Assembly: GCA_937941555.1 (NCBI GenBank)
Contig: CALDHJ010000004.1
Span: 1-8,823 of the forward strand
Direction: 5' to 3'
From: an uncultured Granulosicoccaceae bacterium
GTDB lineage: Bacteria; Pseudomonadota; Gammaproteobacteria; CALCKW01
Length of the DNA: 8,823 bases
Of the stretch, positions 1 through 7,004 are shown piece by piece. A program made the translations under genes and the position numbers. Within the stretch, counting starts at the first letter, position 1; the number at the start of each line of letters is the position of its first letter. The notes beneath the pieces are model-generated. The model saw nothing but the letters and a program-made list of their open reading frames with translations. It did no database searches and had not been told where the DNA came from.

Positions 1-827
1 ACGGCAAAGTGCGTCGGGTTGGTGATGATGACGTCGGCCTTGGGCACGTCGGTCATCATGCGGGCCTTGGAGAACTCCTGTTGCAACTGGCGCACGCGCT
101 GCTTCACCTCGGGCCTTCCCTCGGTCTCCTTCGATTCGTCACGCACTTCCTGCAAGGTCATTCGCTGTTTCTGGGTGAACTGCCAGACCTGAAAAGGCGC
201 ATCGATTGCGGCGACGGCAATCAGCCCAGACGACAGGGCCGCGAGTGACAGGATCAACATCTCGGCACTGCGAATCAGTGCCGATTCGAAGGGCATCTCG
301 CCAAGCGAGAGCATTTCATCGCGGTAGAGCAGAAACAGCAGGTAGAAGATCGAGCCGATCAAGGTCACCTTCAGCAACGACTTGAGGAGCTCCATCGCCG
401 ACTGAACCGAGAAAATGCGTTTCACGCCAGCGAGCGGACTGATGCGTTCGAACTTGGGCGCCATCGCCTGCAGGCTGAAAGACCAGCCGCCAAGTGCAAT
501 GGGCGAGAAGAGCGCAACCACCAGCATGATCGACAGCAGCGGCAACATCGACACGGCAATGTCGAGGGTGAATCGCTTGAGCTGCAGCACAATGAAATGC
601 GGTGCCAACAGATCGCCCCGCTCCACAGCGAGGCTCGACTTCATCAGGACCATCAATTCATCGACCAGGACCTGACCACCCGTGTAAAGGGCAACCGCAC
701 CGGCCATCATGATGATCATGGTGTTGAATTCACGAGACCGCGGGATCTGGCCCTGCTCTCGCGCCTGCCGAAGTTTTCGTTCGGTAGGTTCTTCTGTGCG
801 TTCCTGACCGCTCTCCGATGCCGCCAT
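1..827 (-). CDS. flhB: FlhB, flagellar export-gate substrate-specificity switch (3' end cut off by window)
   Basis: FlhB is an inner-membrane component of the flagellar type III export apparatus. Its cytoplasmic domain switches export from rod/hook to filament substrates after self-cleavage and contact with FliK. I translated the frame by hand; it has no stop inside the window and gives 275 codons. The N-terminus is classic FlhB (TEEPTERKLRQAREQGQIPRS, residues 11-31 region). Four hydrophobic segments follow at about 36-55, 88-110, 147-168 and 186-209. Next come the linker MTLQEVRDESKETEGRPEVK (about 223-242) and the NPTH autocleavage motif at residues 270-273 (bases 9-20). The cytoplasmic domain after NPTH lies outside the window. 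The ATG at 827 is separated from the fliR stop (TGA, 829-831) by one base, with a G-rich stretch upstream, which indicates translational coupling. It is the last visible gene of the fliL operon. Confidence 0.97.
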   Translation of the reverse strand, partial: MAASESGQERTEEPTERKLRQAREQGQIPRSREFNTMIIMMAGAVALYTGGQVLVDELMVLMKSSLAVERGDLLAPHFIVLQLKRFTLDIAVSMLPLLSIMLVVALFSPIALGGWSFSLQAMAPKFERISPLAGVKRIFSVQSAMELLKSLLKVTLIGSIFYLLFLLYRDEMLSLGEMPFESALIRSAEMLILSLAALSSGLIAVAAIDAPFQVWQFTQKQRMTLQEVRDESKETEGRPEVKQRVRQLQQEFSKARMMTDVPKADVIITNPTHFA

Positions 828-828
828 A

Positions 829-1602
829 TCAGCCCCCGAGCACCGTGCGAACGAGGGTCAGGCTTTGTAACATCAGCGCGCTGAAATGCGAACTCATGGT
901 CGGCATCACCAACATGATGGTGACAAATCCACTGAGAATGGTCAGCGGGAAACCGACTGAGAAGATGTTCATTTGCGGTGCCGCCCGGGTCATGACACCG
1001 AGCGCCACGTACACGAGCAGCAACAGCGCAATGACCGGAATGGCCAGGAGCGCGGCGCCGACAAACATCTGACTGGCCCACGCCGTCAGGGCGCGAATCG
1101 CGGCGAGCGATATCACCGACTCCCCCACCGGCATGAGCTCGAAGCTCGAGGCCATGAGTTCGATCACGAGCGTGTGGCCCGAGATTGCAAAGAACAGCAG
1201 GTAGGCAATGATCTGCAGAAACTGCGAGACGATCGGGACGTTCGCACCGTTCAGCGGATCGACCATCGACGCGAAGCCCAGACCCATGGCGTTCGCCATC
1301 TGTTCACCCGCCATCACGAAAACCGCAAACACGAACGCGAGCGCGAGCCCCATTGCAAGTCCGATCAGGATTTCATTCAGGGTGATCCAGAGCCCCATCG
1401 CGGACACCGGATCGACGGGATCGATCGTGCCAACCAGCGGCGCGACCAGAACCGTCAGCGCAGCCGTGAGCACGATGCGCACGCGCATGGGAATCGACCG
1501 CGACCCGAACACCGGGTTGGCGAGCAACATGGCACTGATGCGGATGAAGGGCCAGACAATGCTGCCCACCCAGGCACCGAGTTGGTCCGCGTCGAGTTCC
1601 AC
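829..1602 (-). CDS. fliR: FliR, flagellar export-gate membrane protein
   Basis: FliR is a polytopic inner-membrane protein that assembles with FliP and FliQ into the core export gate of the flagellar type III secretion system. The recognisable N-terminal block is ELDADQLGAWVGSIVWPFIR followed by a segment containing NPVFGSRSIPMRVR. Further family-like stretches are GEQMANAMGLGFASMVDP and the C-terminal APQMNIFSVGFPLTI. About six hydrophobic segments are visible. I chose the GTG at 1602 because it places the start directly before the conserved N-terminus and gives 257 residues, close to the usual FliR length of about 260. A GTG at 1641 would add 13 residues and leave only 8 nt after the fliQ stop. 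An open frame reaching 1719 overlaps fliQ heavily and adds a hydrophilic, non-FliR-like N-terminus. It lies between fliQ and flhB in the operon. Confidence 0.93.
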   Translation of the reverse strand: MELDADQLGAWVGSIVWPFIRISAMLLANPVFGSRSIPMRVRIVLTAALTVLVAPLVGTIDPVDPVSAMGLWITLNEILIGLAMGLALAFVFAVFVMAGEQMANAMGLGFASMVDPLNGANVPIVSQFLQIIAYLLFFAISGHTLVIELMASSFELMPVGESVISLAAIRALTAWASQMFVGAALLAIPVIALLLLVYVALGVMTRAAPQMNIFSVGFPLTILSGFVTIMLVMPTMSSHFSALMLQSLTLVRTVLGG

Positions 1603-1649
1603 TACGCGTGACCCCGTGCCCGCACCGCCGATCGCCGCCACATGGTGTG

Positions 1650-1919
1650 TCAGCCCACCAGTGTGGGTATGGCGAGAAACAGCTCTCGGGTATAGCCGAT
1701 CAGCGTGTGCAGCATCCACGGACCGGCGATGAAGATCGCAAGCACGAGCGCCCCGAGCTTCGGGATGAAGCTCAGTGTGGCCTCGTTGATTTGCGTCGCC
1801 GCCTGAAACATACCGATCACAAGACCGATACCCAGCGCGGTGATGAGGGTCGGTGCTGCAATGAGAGTCGCCACCTTCAGCGCCTGCTCACCGAGTTCGA
1901 TTACCTGGTCCGGGCCCAT
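1650..1919 (-). CDS. fliQ: FliQ, flagellar export-gate membrane protein
   Basis: FliQ is a small hairpin-like inner-membrane subunit of the FliP-FliQ-FliR export gate. The 89-residue product matches the usual length of about 89. It opens with [16 protein letters not shown] and has two hydrophobic segments, about residues 15-38 and 52-75. Between them is the polar loop MFQAATQINEATLSFIPK, a hallmark of the family. The ATG at 1919 shares its A with the fliP TGA stop (a TGATG overlap), and a GGAG lies about 10 nt upstream inside fliP. This arrangement points to translational coupling, consistent with the two proteins acting in one complex. Confidence 0.97.
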   Translation of the reverse strand: MGPDQVIELGEQALKVATLIAAPTLITALGIGLVIGMFQAATQINEATLSFIPKLGALVLAIFIAGPWMLHTLIGYTRELFLAIPTLVG

Positions 1920-2689
1920 CAGGGTGACACTCCGAAAAAGCTGCCTACGAGGGTGCCGGATATCAGCGCCCAGCCATCGATCAGCACGAAAAGCATGATC
2001 TTGAACGGCAGTGAAATGATCATGGGCGACAACATCATCATACCCATCGACATCAGGACGCTCGCGACCACCAGATCGATGATCACGAACGGAATGAACA
2101 CCAGAAACCCGATCTGGAAAGCGGTTTTGAGCTCACTGACCACAAAGGCCGGAATCAGCACGGTCAACGGGGTATCGGCCGGGTTGTCGATCGATTCGAT
2201 ACCGGCAATGCTGGCAAAGAGCGCAACGTCCGCTTCGCGCGTCTGCTTCAACATGAAATCCACGAGCGGTGCCTTGCCGTTCTCGAACGCCTCGGCTTCA
2301 CTCATGGTGTCGGCAAGGTAGGGCTCGAGCCCCTCGACATAGGTGCGCTCCAACACCGGTGCCATGACAAAGATCGACAAAAAGAGTGCAAGGCCGAGAA
2401 GGATGTTGTTGGACGGCGTCTGTTGCGTACCGAGTGCCTGTCGCAGTATCGCCAGCACCACAATGATGCGTGTGAACGACGTCATCGCCAGCACCATGGC
2501 AGGCAACAGTGTCAGCGCGGTCATCAACACGAGAATCTGCAGAGACAATGACCAGGTCTGTCCCCCCTCACTGTCGTTTACCGTGAGAATCGGGAGCTCA
2601 CCGGCGGCCTGCGCCGGCGCAATGCCGAGCAACACCAGCGTGAACACCAGCGTGAACACCAGAGCGATTGCGCGCACACTAGGACGCAT
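1919..2689 (-). CDS. fliP: FliP, flagellar export-gate protein with signal peptide
   Basis: FliP is the main subunit of the pentameric export-gate ring in the flagellar type III apparatus. The product has 256 residues. An N-terminal signal peptide (about 1-28, hydrophobic core followed by APAQA) is expected, since FliP is made with a cleavable one. The family core is clear: [20 protein letters not shown], then [34 protein letters not shown], and the C-terminal [16 protein letters not shown] with [16 protein letters not shown] chose the ATG at 2689 because a strong Shine-Dalgarno AGGGGGA sits 6 nt upstream. A GTG at 2707 would add six residues with no better site. The start lies 11 nt inside the end of fliO. 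A 12-bp tandem repeat encodes part of the signal-peptide core. Confidence 0.97.
   Translation of the reverse strand: MRPSVRAIALVFTLVFTLVLLGIAPAQAAGELPILTVNDSEGGQTWSLSLQILVLMTALTLLPAMVLAMTSFTRIIVVLAILRQALGTQQTPSNNILLGLALFLSIFVMAPVLERTYVEGLEPYLADTMSEAEAFENGKAPLVDFMLKQTREADVALFASIAGIESIDNPADTPLTVLIPAFVVSELKTAFQIGFLVFIPFVIIDLVVASVLMSMGMMMLSPMIISLPFKIMLFVLIDGWALISGTLVGSFFGVSP
2631..2662 (-). repeat. 12-bp in-frame tandem repeat in the fliP signal-peptide region
   Basis: On the plus strand the unit aacaccagcgtg occurs twice in full (2631-2642 and 2643-2654), followed by the first 8 bases of a third copy (2655-2662). The unit is a multiple of three. On the coding strand it gives the repeated FTLVFTLV stretch inside the hydrophobic core of the FliP signal peptide. 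Gain or loss of a unit would change the core by four residues without a frameshift. Confidence 0.85.
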
Positions 2690-3119
2690 TGCCAATCCCC
2701 CTGTCACTTATTCCGGTCTGACCCACTGCTCGGCGCAAAACACCGGAGAATCCGGGTTCGGCCGTGGTATCGAAATCCACCGGGTGTTCGAGAACATGCA
2801 CCCGCTCTACGCGCCCGGGCGATACTCCGAGCACAATCTGTTCGTCCCCAACCTGCACCAGCACGAGCCGCTCACGTTGACCGAGCGCGAGCGCGTCGAC
2901 AAAGCGGATCTGACGACCGGCGCCACGCGGCCCGGAACCCGCCCGGCGCATCAGGTAGAAGGCACCGAGAATGAGTCCGATCAGGAGCGCAAGCGAACCG
3001 AAGGTACGCCACAGTTGCTCGGCGCCGAGCGGATCAATCGCCGGCACAGCACTCTCCTCCGCCGAGACGGGTGTCACGGCAAGAATCGCGGGCAGCAGGG
3101 CTTGGACAAGGCTACGCAT
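2679..3119 (-). CDS. fliO: FliO, flagellar export-gate assembly protein
   Basis: FliO is a bitopic membrane protein that helps FliP assemble and is not part of the finished gate. The product has 146 residues from the ATG at 3119. A signal-peptide-like N-terminus ([20 protein letters not shown], about 1-20) is followed by a periplasmic stretch and one transmembrane segment at about 40-57 ([15 protein letters not shown]). The cytoplasmic domain contains [20 protein letters not shown] and [15 protein letters not shown], typical of FliO. The family is poorly conserved, so position between fliN and fliP is an important part of the call. The start is uncertain. A TTG at 3131 overlaps the fliN TGA by two bases and would give 150 residues, and neither start has a strong Shine-Dalgarno sequence. 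Confidence 0.92.
   Translation of the reverse strand: MRSLVQALLPAILAVTPVSAEESAVPAIDPLGAEQLWRTFGSLALLIGLILGAFYLMRRAGSGPRGAGRQIRFVDALALGQRERLVLVQVGDEQIVLGVSPGRVERVHVLEHPVDFDTTAEPGFSGVLRRAVGQTGISDRGIGNAS
2696..2702 (-). promoter_or_regulatory. Ribosome binding site of fliP
   Basis: The coding strand reads AGGGGGA six bases ahead of the ATG at 2689. It lies inside the 3' end of fliO and supports this ATG over the upstream GTG at 2707. Confidence 0.75.
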
Positions 3120-3127
3120 CACAGTGC

Positions 3128-3490
3128 TCAACGCAGCCGCTTCAACCGCTCGGCAGGGCTGACCACATCGGTCAAGCGCACACCGTACTTGTCGTCGACC
3201 TGCACCACTTCGCCGTGGGCCACAAGGGTACCGTTGACCATCACGTCGAGCGGCTCACCCGCCGCGCGATCGAGCTCTACAATGGAGCCCTTGTTCAACT
3301 TCAGCAATTCGCGGATAGACAGGCGCGAACGCCCCACTTCCAGTGACAGGGACAGCGGTACATCCAGGATGACGTCCAGATTGACATCGACTTCATCAGC
3401 CGAGAGCCCGCCTTCATTCGCGGCATCATCGACCAACTCGTCACCGGGTTCTTCCCCGGCGGTGTCGAGGTCAAAAGCTTCTTCAGACAT
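3128..3490 (-). CDS. fliN: FliN, flagellar C-ring switch protein
   Basis: FliN forms the lower part of the cytoplasmic C-ring with FliM. It takes part in rotation switching and in docking the FliH-FliI export cargo complex. The 120-residue protein has an acidic N-terminal region of about 35 residues (MSEEAFDLDTAGEEPGDELV at the start). A SPOA domain follows at about 38-112, with VILDVPLSLSLEVGRSRLSI, then GSIVELDRAAGEPLDVMVNG and LVAHGEVVQVDDKYGVRLTD, and the usual C-terminal RLKRLR. It is slightly shorter than enterobacterial FliN (about 137), mainly in the variable N-terminus. The ATG at 3490 has a good GGAG site 7 nt upstream. It follows fliM by 27 nt. Confidence 0.97.
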   Translation of the reverse strand: MSEEAFDLDTAGEEPGDELVDDAANEGGLSADEVDVNLDVILDVPLSLSLEVGRSRLSIRELLKLNKGSIVELDRAAGEPLDVMVNGTLVAHGEVVQVDDKYGVRLTDVVSPAERLKRLR

Positions 3491-3497
3491 GGTCAGA

Positions 3498-3501
3498 CTC
3501 C
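3498..3501 (-). promoter_or_regulatory. Ribosome binding site of fliN
   Basis: GGAG on the coding strand, seven bases ahead of the fliN ATG, lies within the 27-nt fliM-fliN gap. It is a standard Shine-Dalgarno position and supports the chosen start. Confidence 0.7.
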
Positions 3502-3517
3502 ACGGACCCTCGGCGGG

Positions 3518-4663
3518 TCAATTCGATTGGGGTGATTCGTTGGGCAGGCTGAGCCGAGTCGGCTCAGACGGATTGAGTTCGAGCACGCGGTCGGCAACGG
3601 TTTCGATACGCACCGCCACGTTGCCGCGCGTTTCGCCGTAGCGGCCTTGCAGAAAGAGCGCGCCCTCGACCAACAGATCGACGTGATCCGGCTCGTTGAT
3701 CGCGAGCACATCGCCCACTTGCAGATTGCCAAGCTTGCGCACCGTGGTGTCCACTGTGCCCAGGCGCGCAATGATGCGAGCCTCGGCTCCCATGAGCTCA
3801 CGGCGGAAGTCCTTCGCCCAGTCGGGGCTGGCGTTGAAGTCGGCGTCTTCCTGGATATCGGTCGCGAGTGCATCGCGCACGGGTTCGAGCATGGCGAGCG
3901 GCATGACAACGGCAAACTGCCCACTGCCCGCACCCTCGAGTGCGATGGTGAATTGCGAGACCACGACACGCTCACTGCGCTCGGTGATCACGACCATATT
4001 GGGGTTTGATTCGTGGCCCTGCAGCGCTGCCGTGATGGGCAGCACTTCACTCCAGGCACGCACGTATTCCGTGAGCGTCGTCTCAACCAGGCTTTGCGCA
4101 ACGCGCACTTCTGTCGGCGTGAACTCCGCCATGGTCTCGGCCCGTGCGTGCGCACCGGACCCACCAAAGAGGGTATCGACAACGCGGAACAACAGATCCG
4201 CCGGCAACACCACGGTGCCCAGGCCCGGGAGCGGATCGAGGCGCATGGTGTTGAACGAGGTGGGTTCCGTGCAGCTCGCGAGGTACTCATCCAGCGTCGG
4301 GCAACTCGAGCCGTCAAAGCTCACATCGACACGGTGGCGCAGAAAGGCATAAAGGCTGTGCCGCAATTGCAGGGCGAATTTGGCGCTGACGCGGTCGAGC
4401 CCCGCCATCTTGAAAGCGCTGCCGCCGCGATCGGCAAGGTCAATGACCCGGCACGGACCGATCGGCTCATCGCCGAGGTCATCTTCTGCCACGTCCTCGA
4501 GCAGTGCGTCGATTTCGTCGTTGCTCAGCAACGCACCGTCTTCGCCCTCTGCCGACTCCCCATCCTCTGCAGACGCCGCCTCGGTCTCTACCGATTCGGC
4601 CTCATCAGATTCCGGTGTGGCGTCCTCCGACTCGGGGACATCTGGCTGTTCGTCTTCACTCAT
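3518..4663 (-). CDS. fliM: FliM, flagellar motor switch protein with acidic N-terminal extension
   Basis: FliM is the C-ring protein that binds CheY-P and reverses motor rotation. The product has 381 residues, longer than the usual 330 or so. Residues 1-44 are highly acidic (19 Asp/Glu, no Lys/Arg) and precede the CheY-binding motif LLSNDEIDALL (about 45-55), which normally starts within the first few residues. The middle CheC-like domain spans about 70-300, with the GGSG turn at 167-170 and FTPTEVRVAQ at 181-190. The C-terminal SPOA domain (about 303-360) contains VRKLGNLQVGDVLAINEPDH and GRYGETRGNVAVRI. The ATG at 4663 lies 9 nt after the fliL stop and lacks an obvious Shine-Dalgarno sequence, so coupling to fliL translation is likely. 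No ATG, GTG or TTG start sits closer to the motif in a way that would give a standard FliM. Confidence 0.97.
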   Translation of the reverse strand: MSEDEQPDVPESEDATPESDEAESVETEAASAEDGESAEGEDGALLSNDEIDALLEDVAEDDLGDEPIGPCRVIDLADRGGSAFKMAGLDRVSAKFALQLRHSLYAFLRHRVDVSFDGSSCPTLDEYLASCTEPTSFNTMRLDPLPGLGTVVLPADLLFRVVDTLFGGSGAHARAETMAEFTPTEVRVAQSLVETTLTEYVRAWSEVLPITAALQGHESNPNMVVITERSERVVVSQFTIALEGAGSGQFAVVMPLAMLEPVRDALATDIQEDADFNASPDWAKDFRRELMGAEARIIARLGTVDTTVRKLGNLQVGDVLAINEPDHVDLLVEGALFLQGRYGETRGNVAVRIETVADRVLELNPSEPTRLSLPNESPQSN

Positions 4664-4672
4664 ATCAGCGGA

Positions 4673-5200
4673 CTACTGCAACAGAAACTTGGTGAAAAAG
4701 ACCTTCTCGATCTTGATGTTCTGCCCGGCTTGCAAAAGGATGTCGTCGATCGCGGCCTGCAGGTCTTCGCGCAGTTGCTCGCGCCCATCGCGGTGCAACA
4801 GCTCTTCGAACTGACGATTGCTGATGGTGAGCAGGAGTTTGTTGCGCAACAGCGGGCGGTACTCCCGCAGGATCGCGTAGGAATCGCGCTCGAAAGACAG
4901 CGCCGACAGCGTCAGGTCGAGGTAGTGCGTGCCGTTCTCACCGGGAATGTTGACCGTGAAACTCGGGTCGAACTCGGTGTAATACGGCGTCGGAATCTCT
5001 TCCTCTTTTTCAACCTCCACCGTCTGCACCACCGTTCGGGTGCCAAAGGTGAAATGGTTGAATGCCGCGCCAGCGGCAAACGACACGGCGAAAAACAACG
5101 TAAAGAGCGCAAGCTTTGCCAGCTTGCGCCCGTTAGTCGGCTTGCCGGCCTCATCGCCGCCATCTTCGCCGCCGTTCTCTGATGTTTCGTCTTCGGCCAT
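4673..5200 (-). CDS. fliL: FliL, stator-associated flagellar basal body protein
   Basis: FliL is a single-span inner-membrane protein around the basal body that associates with MotA/MotB-type stators and supports torque, especially under load. The 175-residue product has an acidic cytoplasmic N-terminus (MAEDETSENGGEDGGDEAGK), one transmembrane helix at about 28-47, and a periplasmic domain. That domain contains YYTEFDPSFTVNI (about 73-85), HYLDLTLSALSF (about 92-103) and the family's terminal FFTKFLLQ. I chose the ATG at 5200, which has a GGGGA 6 nt upstream. An upstream GTG at 5266 would leave only about a 9-nt leader after the predicted sigma-54 start site and adds an unconvincing N-terminus. 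It is the first gene of the fliL-flhB operon. Confidence 0.96.
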   Translation of the reverse strand: MAEDETSENGGEDGGDEAGKPTNGRKLAKLALFTLFFAVSFAAGAAFNHFTFGTRTVVQTVEVEKEEEIPTPYYTEFDPSFTVNIPGENGTHYLDLTLSALSFERDSYAILREYRPLLRNKLLLTISNRQFEELLHRDGREQLREDLQAAIDDILLQAGQNIKIEKVFFTKFLLQ

Positions 5201-5285
5201 TGCTGGTCCCCAAAAGCCACTGACCTGGCGGCACGCTGCGATATCCTGTCGCTGCGGCCCTCGCACAGGCGTTGTGTTTCAAATC

Positions 5286-5301
5286 AGCAATTCGCGTGCC
5301 G
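5286..5301 (-). promoter_or_regulatory. Sigma-54 (RpoN) promoter of the fliL operon
   Basis: The minus strand reads CGGCACGCGAATTGCT. It matches the sigma-54 consensus TGGCACG-N4-TTGCW at every position but the first, with the invariant GG (-24) and GC (-12) exactly 10 nt apart. Counting from the -12 C places the start site near 5275, giving a leader of about 75 nt to the fliL ATG at 5200. Sigma-54 control of fliLMNOPQR-flhB is known from Pseudomonas and Vibrio polar flagella. An enhancer-binding activator of the FleQ/FlrC type is therefore expected. Confidence 0.92.
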
Positions 5302-5357
5302 CAGCCGACAGATTTTTTCCGTCCACTTTTCATGCACTTGCAAGGCCAACCACGCAC

Positions 5358-5375
5358 GCGTCAGGTAACCGACGC
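5358..5375 (-). promoter_or_regulatory. Candidate activator (FleQ-like) binding palindrome upstream of fliL
   Basis: The plus strand reads gcgtcaggtaaccgacgc, an imperfect 18-bp inverted repeat with seven of nine pairs matching. Its core GTCA-N6-CGAC differs at one half-site base from the FleQ box as I recall it (GTCA-N6-TGAC). It is centred about 92 bp upstream of the predicted fliL start site, a normal distance for a sigma-54 enhancer. The assignment is an inference from position and symmetry. Confidence 0.4.
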
Positions 5376-5440
5376 AAGGGCAGCCGGTAATACGTCACCC
5401 CCGACTGCGTTTCCCGTACAGCTCTGCGACATCACCGCAC

Positions 5441-5468
5441 AAAAAAAGGCCGCCCGGTGGGCGGCCTT
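5441..5468 (-). terminator. Rho-independent terminator of fliK
   Basis: On the minus strand a perfect 10-bp stem (AAGGCCGCCC with GGGCGGCCTT, loop ACC) runs into a tract of seven T residues (5441-5447). It begins about 20 nt after the fliK stop at 5489. The plus strand has no T-tract after the stem, so it works in one direction only. It separates fliK transcription from the fliL operon. Confidence 0.95.
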
Positions 5469-5488
5469 CAGATCGGCGGGAAGCCGTC

Positions 5489-6991
5489 TCAGACGTAGAG
5501 GTTCAATCCCCCGGGCGTCGTATCGTGGTTCCCCGTGTCAGCATTGCGGGCTGACGATTCAGCATCCGGCGCACCCGACACGGCGTTGTCGGCGTTCAAT
5601 GCTGTCGATGGCGCGTCTTCACGGCTGCCGGACTGACCGTCGGCGAGCTGGGCACCGGCTCGACGCGGGTCTTCGGCATCACCACCGGTCACTTCCAATT
5701 CCGCATTTTCAAGACCTGCACCAGCCATCAGCTCGCGCAACCGCGGTGCAGCCTGTTCCAGTGCTTCGCGGGTCAGGCCGTGGTCAGCCCGAATCTGCAC
5801 AGTAGCCACCTCGTCCACCACTTCGACATGGACTTCCATCGGGCCGAGCTCAACCGGGTTGAGCTGGATGCGGGCACTTTGCGCGCCACCCTTTTGCGCT
5901 AACCATTGCAGACGGTAGTTCAAGGCCTCCGACCAATTCGGATCGTCTACCGGCGTGTCGATACTGAGTTCCGCCATCTCGGCGGGTGCATCCAATTGAT
6001 CCAGCGCGCTGAGGTCATCCACCACAGCCGTGTTACGCGGTGTCAGGTCTACCGCCGATGTCAGAGTGTTCGGTGCATCCGGCATCGCCGTGGTGACGGC
6101 GCTTGCCTGCTGGGGGCGCGTGGTGACAGCCGGCGTCAGGCCGATCTGACCCGGTCCGTCCTCGAAGCCGCCCGAGGGATCAAACACGGCGGGTGCCTCG
6201 GCGGCGCCCTCGTCAACGGCAGCAGGTGCTGTCGCGGACAACGCATTCACCGTTGACTGGCCGGGCCTCGACGACGTGTTGCGCACATCCGGTGTGGGCA
6301 TGCCGTTCGCCCTCGGGGACAAGGTTGCAAGGGTCGCAACCTCGACACCACTGACCACACGCTGGGTCACAGGCTGGTGTTCACCGTCCTCGGCCAGGGT
6401 CTCCGCGAGCGACACGTGCGGCATGGCATCAGCGGGTGCTTTCGAATCCGCAGCATCCGCCGTTACGCCAGGTGGCACCGGGCCCGCAGTCGGGGTTGGA
6501 CGCTGGCCCAGTTCAGAGCCAGGCAACGCGTTGGCCAACTTGCGCATGTCCATTGCAGGCAGCGCAGTGGGAGATTCACCGTCCAGTGCGGGGCCCGTAT
6601 CGGCCGCGGTGCTGGCCACGTCAGCGGGGAGTTCAAGCGTGCGAGCGCCTGGCAGTGCGACTGGCGAGTCGATCGATTCCGTCACGGCGCGCGGCACCAT
6701 GCCAGGCGTCCCGACATCGACAGCCGGTATTGCAATCGGCTGTGTTTCGGTTGTCACGGACACCTCGACAGCAGTATCGGCGACGGGTTGTGTGAGCGGC
6801 ATGAGCCCGCCGCGAGCGGCGAAATCGTGCACAACAGTATTCAGGGGATTGCCGGGCAACACGCCAATCGGATCGTCAAGCACAGCCCCGGTATCCAGCG
6901 AGTCATCGCGGGTTCGGGCGGCAAACAGATCGGCAAATCGGGGTGTTGCACCGGGCTTCTCCGGCATTTGCAGAGGCTGCAACATGCCCAT
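5489..6991 (-). CDS. fliK: FliK, flagellar hook-length control protein
   Basis: FliK is a secreted molecular ruler. When the hook reaches its proper length, its C-terminal domain contacts FlhB and switches export to late substrates. The product is 500 residues from the ATG at 6991. Residues 1 to about 340 are a low-complexity, Ala/Pro/Thr/Asp-rich ruler region with little Lys. The conserved hook-length domain follows at about 345-442, with QLNPVELGPMEVHVEVVDEV near 376-395 and REALEQAAPRLRELM near 416-430. A polar tail of about 58 residues ends in LNLYV. I prefer the ATG at 6991 because AGGAAG lies 7 nt upstream. The ATG at 7021 adds ten residues with low-GC3 codons and only a weak AAGG 13 nt away, but it cannot be excluded. 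The gene has its own sigma-54 promoter and terminator. Confidence 0.95.
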   Translation of the reverse strand: MGMLQPLQMPEKPGATPRFADLFAARTRDDSLDTGAVLDDPIGVLPGNPLNTVVHDFAARGGLMPLTQPVADTAVEVSVTTETQPIAIPAVDVGTPGMVPRAVTESIDSPVALPGARTLELPADVASTAADTGPALDGESPTALPAMDMRKLANALPGSELGQRPTPTAGPVPPGVTADAADSKAPADAMPHVSLAETLAEDGEHQPVTQRVVSGVEVATLATLSPRANGMPTPDVRNTSSRPGQSTVNALSATAPAAVDEGAAEAPAVFDPSGGFEDGPGQIGLTPAVTTRPQQASAVTTAMPDAPNTLTSAVDLTPRNTAVVDDLSALDQLDAPAEMAELSIDTPVDDPNWSEALNYRLQWLAQKGGAQSARIQLNPVELGPMEVHVEVVDEVATVQIRADHGLTREALEQAAPRLRELMAGAGLENAELEVTGGDAEDPRRAGAQLADGQSGSREDAPSTALNADNAVSGAPDAESSARNADTGNHDTTPGGLNLYV

Positions 6992-6998
6992 GAAACCA

Positions 6999-7004
6999 CT
7001 TCCT
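6999..7004 (-). promoter_or_regulatory. Ribosome binding site favouring the internal fliK ATG
   Basis: The coding strand reads AGGAAG seven bases before the ATG at 6991. The upstream ATG at 7021 has only AAGG (7035-7038) at a 13-nt distance, and an in-frame TAA lies five codons before it. The ribosome site therefore favours the shorter FliK. Confidence 0.55.

Larger units (their letters stand above)
5201..5488. other. fliK-fliL intergenic region (288 nt)
   Basis: This is the longest gap between genes in the window. In transcription order it holds the fliK terminator, about 140 nt with the candidate activator palindrome (5358-5375), the fliL sigma-54 promoter, and a leader of about 75 nt. The leader shows only short possible stems, such as GCGA/TCGC around a 7-nt loop. 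I see no additional coding sequence and no RNA gene here. Confidence 0.8.

Noticed and set aside
1603..1719. N-terminal extension of fliR into fliQ
   Set aside because: The extra residues (DAAHADRLYPRAVSRHTHTG region) are hydrophilic and unlike FliR, and the longest form would overlap fliQ by about 70 nt.
2343..3641. Plus-strand open frame of 432 codons
   Set aside because: It lies antisense to fliP, fliO, fliN and part of fliM, has shadow-like Ser/Arg/Thr-rich composition and matches no family. It reflects high GC content, not a gene.
4013..5182. Plus-strand open frame of 389 codons
   Set aside because: It is antisense to fliM and fliL and is Arg/Gln-rich with no family features.
5201..5266. 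Upstream GTG start for FliL at 5266
   Set aside because: It lies about 9 nt after the predicted sigma-54 start site with no ribosome site, whereas the ATG at 5200 has one and gives a normal FliL.
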